Assembly (NCBI GenBank): GCA_946480585.1
Contig: CAMLKQ010000062.1
Location: 1-10,198 of the forward strand
Direction: 5' to 3'
Length of the DNA stretch: 10,198 nt
DNA from: an uncultured Kangiella sp.
GTDB lineage: Bacteria; Pseudomonadota; Gammaproteobacteria; Enterobacterales; DSM-103792
A program made the position numbers and the translations under genes. Shown here one piece after another: positions 5,526-10,198 of this stretch. Within the stretch, counting starts at the first letter, position 1. The number at the start of each line of letters is the position of its first letter. Below the pieces are notes generated by a model. That model was not told the origin of the DNA, ran no database searches, and worked only from the letters and a program-made list of their open reading frames with translations.

Positions 5526-7775
5526 TCAAGCAGGCCCTGCTGATGCGGACGGTTCGCCAGCACTGACCGCGCGCCAGATGATGGAGCGGTTGCGGCCGCT
5601 TTGCTTGGCCTGATAGAGCGCCTGGTCGGCACGTTGCAACAGTGAATCGGCATCGTGCAGGCCCGGCGTTTCGCTGTCGCTGATGCCGATACTGACCGTG
5701 AACTGCAGCGGACCGAGCTCGGTGTCGATGGTCAGCGCGGCGAGGCCGAGCCGGATCCGTTCGGCGACCACCAAGGCGTGGCTGGCATCAATGCCGGGCA
5801 GCAACACGGCGAATTCTTCACCGCCATACCGGGCCGCCAGATCGATGCCGCGGATTTTCTCGCGCAGGCAGAGGCCAATCTGGCGCAACACTTCATCGCC
5901 AACCGGGTGGCCGTAACGATCGTTGACCGACTTGAAATGATCGGCATCGAACAGTAGCACCGCGAAGCGGGTGCCGTTGCGGACGTGGCGTTCCCATTCC
6001 TGATGCAGTTCGGCGGTCAGATGCCGGCGGTTGTACAAGCCGGTCAGCGCATCGGTGATGGAAAGCTTTTCCAGTTCGGCGGCTTTGCTGGCGAGTTGTT
6101 CGGTGCGCTCGGCAATGCGCCGATCGAGGTCGGCATTCAAGGCGTCTTTTTGCGCGATGGCCCAATCCGATTCGAGTCGGTTCTTGGCAATGCGGATCAT
6201 CATGCCGTTGATGCTGCGCACCAGATCGGTGATCTCGGTCAGCCCGGAGCGGATATCCAGCGGCTGTTGCCGGTGCACATCCGCCGGATTGAGTTGTTGC
6301 AGATGGCGATGCAGATCGAGCAGCGGTGTCAGCAGTCGCCGTCCGTGATGGCGAGCGCGTTCCCGCGCCAACAGGATGAGGCCAAACAGCACCAGCAAAG
6401 TGATGAGACTGCTGCGTGCGAGACTGAGCACATTGCTGTTGGTGTCAAACAGCAGGATCATGCCGCCACCGATCGGACTGCTTGATTGTTGCAGCAGCTT
6501 GCCTTGCCAGAGCAGCGGCCGGAGGTCATCACCCATGCCGAGCGAACTCGGCAGACGGGCGCGTTCGGCATGGGCGAGCAAACTGTGATCCGACAGTGAA
6601 CTCAGTGCTGGCAATGACAGCGACGGCGAGCTGTACAGCACCTGCTTTTTCCGGTCATACAACACGGCGGCGAGCCGGTAGTCATTTTCAGCGGCCAGAA
6701 AAATCGCCTGCAAGCGACGCAGCGGCAGATTGCCGAGAATCAGGCCACGAAATTGATTGTTGCGATCCAGAATCGGCGCCACCAGTGACAATAACGGTTC
6801 CTTGTTCATGCGCCGGCCCACAATGCCGTAGGACACGACCGGTTGGTGGTTTTGTTTGGCTTCAATGAAGTAATCCCGATCGCCATAGTACTGCCGCGCA
6901 TCTGCCACCCGGACGCCGTCCGGGAAAACCGCTGGTGCGCCAGCGACAGCGTAACCGTCGGCATCGATGATGATGATGGTGAAGACCTCAGCCAAATTGC
7001 CGAGCAGTCGGTTCAGCAGCGGCTCATGCCGCGCCAGATCAATCGGTTCCTGATCGGCGATGACGGTGCTCAGTGTTTGCAGACCGCGCAAGTTGCGCTC
7101 GACCAGCAGTTGATAGCGCTCTTGCGCAATGCGTTCGGTGTGGGCGAGCAGGTGCAGCTCCTCGTTCAGCGCTGCCCGGCTGATCAGCGGACTGGCAAAC
7201 AGGTGAAAGGCCAGCACCGGCAGGGCCGCGAACACCACCAGCAAGTTGCCGAGCGCGTTGCTGATGGCTTGATCGTTTTGGTCGCGTTTACGCGGGAACA
7301 GTGCCAAGGTGTGCTGGGTCAAGGCCATCAGCACAATGCCGCTGAGCGCCGGTGTAACGGTGCAGAGCAGGTACATCGTCATGTCCCAGCGCATCGCCTG
7401 CCAGCTGGCAAGGGCGCTGAACAGCAGACCGGCACTGCTCCAATAAACGAGCGCAGCACGCATGCTGGACATGCTCCGGCGCTGGATCAGCCAGGTCAAT
7501 GCAAGCAGTTCCGGTCCGGCCAACCAGAATCCGTTGGTGCTGAGTAACGGGAGCTGGCACAGGCTCGCGCACAACAGGCTGTAACCGAGGCCGAAGCGCA
7601 GCAGCACCGGCAAATAAAACAGGCCACCGAGATACAGCATCGGCGCCGGCAGCGGCGACAGCAGCAAGTAGTTGGCGCAAGCGCCGAGCAGACCCAATGC
7701 CAGGGTCACGCTGAGCGGGTGCAGCAGTCGGTGTCGGACGGGGGCTGGAATCAAGACCATTGGCCGGCTTTTCAC
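5526..7775 (-). CDS. Membrane diguanylate cyclase: multi-TM N-terminus, dCache-like sensor, HAMP-like linker, GGDEF
   Basis: This 749-residue protein should make cyclic di-GMP from two GTP at the inner membrane. Residues about 20-195 hold several TM segments, a MASE-like block I cannot assign to a named family. Residues about 196-450 form a dCache-like extracytoplasmic sensor (DADGYAVAG at 271-279, YYGDRDYF at 297-303, then LVAPILDRNNQFRGLILG). A TM follows at 455-470, then a HAMP-like and coiled-coil stretch (475-570). The GGDEF domain starts at LTGLYNRR (577-584), with the metal site in FDADHFKSVND (609-619) and active-type GGEEF at 651-655. The inhibitory RxxD site is intact (Arg642 to Asp645), so product feedback is expected. 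The frame opens with GTG 7775. ATG 7760 is an equal candidate, and neither has a clear Shine-Dalgarno. It diverges from the peptidase gene. The ligand is unknown. Confidence 0.93.
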   Translation of the reverse strand: MKSRPMVLIPAPVRHRLLHPLSVTLALGLLGACANYLLLSPLPAPMLYLGGLFYLPVLLRFGLGYSLLCASLCQLPLLSTNGFWLAGPELLALTWLIQRRSMSSMRAALVYWSSAGLLFSALASWQAMRWDMTMYLLCTVTPALSGIVLMALTQHTLALFPRKRDQNDQAISNALGNLLVVFAALPVLAFHLFASPLISRAALNEELHLLAHTERIAQERYQLLVERNLRGLQTLSTVIADQEPIDLARHEPLLNRLLGNLAEVFTIIIIDADGYAVAGAPAVFPDGVRVADARQYYGDRDYFIEAKQNHQPVVSYGIVGRRMNKEPLLSLVAPILDRNNQFRGLILGNLPLRRLQAIFLAAENDYRLAAVLYDRKKQVLYSSPSLSLPALSSLSDHSLLAHAERARLPSSLGMGDDLRPLLWQGKLLQQSSSPIGGGMILLFDTNSNVLSLARSSLITLLVLFGLILLARERARHHGRRLLTPLLDLHRHLQQLNPADVHRQQPLDIRSGLTEITDLVRSINGMMIRIAKNRLESDWAIAQKDALNADLDRRIAERTEQLASKAAELEKLSITDALTGLYNRRHLTAELHQEWERHVRNGTRFAVLLFDADHFKSVNDRYGHPVGDEVLRQIGLCLREKIRGIDLAARYGGEEFAVLLPGIDASHALVVAERIRLGLAALTIDTELGPLQFTVSIGISDSETPGLHDADSLLQRADQALYQAKQSGRNRSIIWRAVSAGEPSASAGPA

Positions 7776-7789
7776 GACGGAATGGCATC

Positions 7790-7817
7790 AGCTTAGCCCA
7801 TCTGTTGGCGCTGTCAG
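7790..7817 (-). promoter_or_regulatory. Possible promoter for the diguanylate cyclase gene
   Basis: Minus-strand CTGACA (7817-7812, five of six bases of the -35 consensus) is 16 bp from TAAGCT (7795-7790, a poor -10). Transcription would start near 7783, giving an 8-base leader to GTG 7775 or a 23-base leader to ATG 7760. Confidence 0.3.
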
Positions 7818-7825
7818 CTTGACAG
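7811..7825. promoter_or_regulatory. Operator-like dyad CTGTCA-N3-TGACAG
   Basis: Two perfect 6-bp half-sites flank the centre GCT. The dyad covers the -35 boxes of both putative divergent promoters, so one bound dimer could affect both directions. The identity of any regulator is unknown. Confidence 0.4.
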
Positions 7826-7847
7826 GCTGCACACTGCGGCGTATTTC
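7819..7847 (+). promoter_or_regulatory. Possible promoter for the peptidase-hydrolase operon
   Basis: A perfect TTGACA (7819-7824), a 17-bp spacer and TATTTC (7842-7847) fit a sigma-70 promoter with a poor -10. Transcription would start near 7854, leaving a long leader of about 255 bases that includes the 13-bp repeat and the palindrome. A promoter nearer the gene is not excluded. Confidence 0.35.
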
Positions 7848-7945
7848 CTGTGCTGTTGTCGGCCCGGAGGTCAGGGATGCGGCGTCTGCCGACAGCACGC
7901 TCATCCCCTCGACGCATGCGTTTCCGCCTGCGCCGCCTTGTTGTT

Positions 7946-7980
7946 GTCCTGTTGTCCGGTCCTGTTTTCCGGTCTTGTTA
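7946..7980. repeat. 13-bp tandem repeat, about 2.7 copies
   Basis: GTCCTGTTGTCCG (7946-7958) is followed directly by GTCCTGTTTTCCG (7959-7971) and then GTCTTGTTA (7972-7980). The first two units differ by one base. On the plus strand it is pyrimidine-rich. Confidence 0.6.
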
Positions 7981-8056
7981 CCAAGCGTGGCTTCTTCGCG
8001 TGCCTCCTGATCTTCGCCGTTTTTGTCGGCGCTGTTCGGCGTGGCTGACGCGACCG

Positions 8057-8074
8057 AAGCAAACCGGTTTGCTT
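8057..8074. promoter_or_regulatory. Perfect 18-bp palindrome, candidate operator
   Basis: AAGCAAACCGGTTTGCTT equals its own reverse complement. It lies 35 bp upstream of ATG 8110. No T-run follows on either strand, so a terminator is unlikely. An operator for a dimeric repressor, or a hairpin in the leader, fits better. Confidence 0.55.
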
Positions 8075-8098
8075 GCCATCCATTTGTTTGCCTACCAC

Positions 8099-8104
8099 AG
8101 GGAG
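8099..8104 (+). promoter_or_regulatory. Ribosome binding site fixing the peptidase-hydrolase start
   Basis: AGGGAG ends five bases before ATG 8110. The open frame extends upstream to an ATG at 8023, but that extension covers the palindrome and lacks protein character, so 8110 is preferred. Confidence 0.75.
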
Positions 8105-8109
8105 TGATC

Positions 8110-9930
8110 ATGGCCCGTGTCACCGAAGAGTCGATTCGTCGCGATTCGATGGATTTCCGCGATCTGATTTATCAGCCGGCCTTGCTGCCGCTTGCCGAGC
8201 AGCGCTTGCCGAAATGGGATTGGCTGACCGTGCTGGATCAGCAACAGGAAGGCGCCTGCACCGGTTTCGGTCTGGCGGCGGTGATCAATTACCTGCTTGC
8301 CGAGCGCGGCAAGAAAGAGCGCGTCAGCGAACGCATGCTGTTTGAAATGGCCAAGCGTTACGACCAATGGCCGGGCGAAAAGTATGATTACAGCAGCACC
8401 CGCGGCGCCCTGAAAGGCTGGCACAAAAATGGTGTTTGTCGCGAAACCTTGTGGAAGTATCGGCCAGACAAACCGGGCAATCTGTCCGAGGCCGCCAAAC
8501 AAGACGCCTTGTTGCGACCGCTGGGTGCGTACTACCGCGTGCTGCCGCGCATTTCTGACGTGCATGCGGCGCTCAATGAAGTCGGCATCGTCTATTGCAG
8601 TGCCGGCGTACACGACGGCTGGGATGAACCGAAGAAAGGCATCATCTCGCCCGCCAAGGGTAATCGTGGCGGCCACGCATTTGCCTTGGTCGGTTACAAC
8701 GAAGACGGTTTCCTGCTGCAAAACAGTTGGGGGCCGAGCTGGGGAGGTTACAAGGTTGCCGGCAGCAAACGCGACGGCATCGCGCTGTGGTCGTATGAAG
8801 ATTTCGAGCAGAACATCTGGGATATTTGGGTCGCGCGGCTGGCCTTGCCACAAGCATGGCGCGGTCAGGAACGCAGTCGCTACACCGCCAGCAACGCAGG
8901 CATTCGGGTGGCCGATTCTGGCCCGGCTGCGCATGTCATCGATCATCATTACCTGCATATTGATGACGGCCAGTTTGATCCGCGCGGTGATTATCCGAGC
9001 TCGACTGAGCAACTCAAACGCATTCTGACCGCGCTGGAAGAGCAGCAGCCGGAACACGTCCTGCTGTATGCCCATGGAGGCCTCAACAGCGTCAAGGATG
9101 CCGCACTGCGGGCCGGCAAATGGCGGCCGTGCTTTCAGCGTCACGGCGTATTCGAAATCCATTTCCTGTGGGAAACCGGCTTTCTGGCCGAGCTGAAAGA
9201 CATCCTGATTGGCAAAGACAAATTTGCCAAGGAGCGCGCCGGTGCCGGCAGCTCCTGGTGGGATAACTGGATCGAACGGCTGAGCCAGCGGCCGGGCCAC
9301 GCGCTCTGGAAAGAAATGAAAGCCGATGCCGCGCGTGCGTTTGCCAGCAAATCCAGCGCCGGCACAGTGTTTCTGAAGGCACTGAATGACACCCTTCATG
9401 CGATGAAGAAGCCACCCCGGTTGCATCTGGTTGGCCACAGCGCCGGCAGCATCTGGCATGGTCATTTGTTGCAGCAGTGGCAGGCCATCAAACTGCCGGC
9501 CTTGACCAGCATGAGTCTGTTTGCCCCGGCCTGCACTCAGGACTTGTTCCGCAGCCATTACCAGCCCTTGCTCGGTTCGGTGTTGCCGAATCTGCAGTTG
9601 TTTTTGCTCAGCGACGCTGACGAGCAGCAGGACAATGTCGGGCAGATTTACCGCAAGTCGCTGCTCTATCTCGTGTCGCGATCGTTCGAATCACGGCATG
9701 AGCAAGTGCCCATTCTCGGTATGGCGAAATATCTCGATGAACTCGGCAAGCCGTTGCCAAAAGCCGTGCAGGTCTGGCTCACCGAGCGCGACAAGAAGAT
9801 GACCACGGCATCAAGCCACGGCGGTTTTGACAACGACAAGACCACGATGGATGCAATGCTGGATCTGGTGCTGCAGAAACCGCGGCCGAAAGAAGGCTGG
9901 TTCCGGGCGGAAGAGCTAAGCGGATTCTGA
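8110..9930 (+). CDS. Fusion of a papain-like (C1) cysteine peptidase with an alpha/beta hydrolase
   Basis: This is a 606-residue cytosolic protein with no signal peptide or TM segment. Residues about 35-245 are a papain-fold peptidase. Gln44 (oxyanion hole) lies six residues before nucleophile Cys50 in DQQQEGACTGFG, His189 is in GGHAFALVGY, and Asn205 is in QNSWGPSWGG. Q-to-C and H-to-N spacings (6 and 16) equal those of papain. There is no prodomain to speak of; the peptidase begins almost at once. Residues about 315-580 form an alpha/beta hydrolase: an oxyanion strand VLLYAHGGLNS (317-327), nucleophile elbow GHSAG (442-446, Ser444), a candidate acid at Asp502 or Asp504, and likely His570 in SSHGGF. 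The hydrolase could be a lipase, esterase or peptidase. Both active sites look intact. The biological role is unknown. It leads an operon with a membrane coiled-coil protein 26 bp downstream. Confidence 0.9.
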   Translation: MARVTEESIRRDSMDFRDLIYQPALLPLAEQRLPKWDWLTVLDQQQEGACTGFGLAAVINYLLAERGKKERVSERMLFEMAKRYDQWPGEKYDYSSTRGALKGWHKNGVCRETLWKYRPDKPGNLSEAAKQDALLRPLGAYYRVLPRISDVHAALNEVGIVYCSAGVHDGWDEPKKGIISPAKGNRGGHAFALVGYNEDGFLLQNSWGPSWGGYKVAGSKRDGIALWSYEDFEQNIWDIWVARLALPQAWRGQERSRYTASNAGIRVADSGPAAHVIDHHYLHIDDGQFDPRGDYPSSTEQLKRILTALEEQQPEHVLLYAHGGLNSVKDAALRAGKWRPCFQRHGVFEIHFLWETGFLAELKDILIGKDKFAKERAGAGSSWWDNWIERLSQRPGHALWKEMKADAARAFASKSSAGTVFLKALNDTLHAMKKPPRLHLVGHSAGSIWHGHLLQQWQAIKLPALTSMSLFAPACTQDLFRSHYQPLLGSVLPNLQLFLLSDADEQQDNVGQIYRKSLLYLVSRSFESRHEQVPILGMAKYLDELGKPLPKAVQVWLTERDKKMTTASSHGGFDNDKTTMDAMLDLVLQKPRPKEGWFRAEELSGF

Positions 9931-9942
9931 GCCGTCACCGAC

Positions 9943-9951
9943 AGGGAGGAG
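9943..9951 (+). promoter_or_regulatory. Strong ribosome binding site of the membrane coiled-coil gene
   Basis: AGGGAGGAG lies five bases before ATG 9957. The 13 bases GAGTGATCATGGC across the start are identical to those around ATG 8110. Confidence 0.75.
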
Positions 9952-9956
9952 TGATC

Positions 9957-10198
9957 ATGGCAGAAAACAGCATGGCGACAGGCAACAACAATCAGATGCT
10001 GCTCATTCTGGTGCCGGTGATGACCACGTTCATTAGCGTGGCCGGATCATTTGGTACGGCGTGGTTGACCACAGGCGCGAAATTTGAACGCGAACTTGCC
10101 AGCAAAGGCGAGCAGATAGCGGCCCTGGAGCAGGCACAGCAACAATCCACCCGGCTGCTTGAAGAGGCTCGCTCCGGGTTGGCGGCACTGGAGCAGAA
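9957..10198 (+). CDS. Membrane-anchored coiled-coil protein, N-terminal 80 residues (runs off the right edge)
   Basis: I recognise no family. After a polar 13-residue N-terminus there is one hydrophobic segment (residues 14-37, from MLLILVPV to GTAWL), too uncleavable-looking for a normal signal peptide. A charged helix follows with hydrophobic residues at 3-4 spacing (L57, L68, A71, L75, L78), which suggests a coiled coil. Positive residues Lys42, Arg45 and Lys50 come just after the TM and none come before it, so the coiled coil should face the cytoplasm. It is 26 bp downstream of the peptidase-hydrolase gene with a near-identical start region, so the two are almost certainly co-expressed. 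It could anchor or scaffold the cytosolic enzyme at the membrane. The C-terminal part, which may carry a further domain, lies outside the window. Confidence 0.8.
   Translation, partial: MAENSMATGNNNQMLLILVPVMTTFISVAGSFGTAWLTTGAKFERELASKGEQIAALEQAQQQSTRLLEEARSGLAALEQ

Larger units (their letters stand above)
7776..8109. other. Divergent intergenic region, 334 bp, no gene seen
   Basis: Open frames here look like shadows with low-complexity products. The region holds possible back-to-back promoters near 7790-7847, a 13-bp tandem repeat near 7946-7980 and a perfect palindrome at 8057-8074. It would supply control for both the diguanylate cyclase on the left and the peptidase-hydrolase operon on the right. 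Confidence 0.6.

Noticed and set aside
5518..5545. Inverted repeat GCAGGCCCTGC near the cyclase stop codon as a terminator
   Set aside because: The arms are separated by one base and no T-run follows on the minus strand, so it does not fit an intrinsic terminator.
8023..8109. A 29-residue N-terminal extension of the peptidase-hydrolase protein
   Set aside because: The extension lacks a Shine-Dalgarno and protein character, whereas ATG 8110 has AGGGAG five bases upstream and the same leader as the next gene.
7788..8123. A minus-strand frame of 111 codons in the divergent intergenic region
   Set aside because: Its product is low-complexity, rich in Gly, Gln and Thr, with no ribosome binding site, and it covers the 13-bp repeat and the palindrome.
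8092..9558. A 488-codon open frame on the minus strand
   Set aside because: It lies antisense to the peptidase-hydrolase gene, whose catalytic motifs are unambiguous, and its product matches no recognisable domain.

Overview
The window reads as chromosomal DNA of a high-GC gammaproteobacterium. Support comes from gene content rather than any marker gene: a RoxA/YcfD-type cupin, a GNAT acetyltransferase and a DUF7931-like protein lie in the same order and strand, an arrangement I recall (not checked) from pseudomonad-like genomes. I do not name a genus. No rRNA, tRNA, CRISPR array, insertion sequence or phage gene is visible.

Positions 1-5453 hold six genes on the minus strand. Read in the direction of transcription they are the cupin-fold oxygenase (5453 to 4299), a GNAT acetyltransferase (4205 to 3738), a phospholipase-D-fold DUF7931-like protein (3319 to 2795), a small exported secretin-like protein (2716 to 1943), a NorM-type MATE efflux pump (1852 to 419) and the N-terminus of an amidase-signature lipoprotein (422 to beyond position 1). 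The last two overlap by an ATGA junction. A 14-bp tandem repeat separates the DUF7931-like gene from the secretin-like gene. A possible 68-codon plus-strand gene (3414-3620) sits in the gap between the GNAT and DUF7931-like genes.

Positions 5526-7775 carry a large membrane diguanylate cyclase on the minus strand: an N-terminal multi-TM block, a dCache-like sensor, a further TM, a HAMP-like and coiled-coil linker, and an active-type GGEEF domain with an intact RxxD inhibitory site.

A 334-bp divergent intergenic region (7776-8109) follows. It has possible back-to-back promoters over a dyad, a 13-bp tandem repeat and a perfect 18-bp palindrome.

The most unusual part is the plus-strand pair from 8110 to the right edge. 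The first gene encodes a cytosolic protein that fuses a papain-like cysteine peptidase (all catalytic residues present) to an alpha/beta hydrolase with a GHSAG serine. The second, 26 bp downstream and with an almost identical ribosome-binding region, begins a membrane-anchored coiled-coil protein cut off by the window end. They look like a two-component (or larger) operon of unknown role. A conflict or membrane-targeting effector system is a reasonable but unproven guess.
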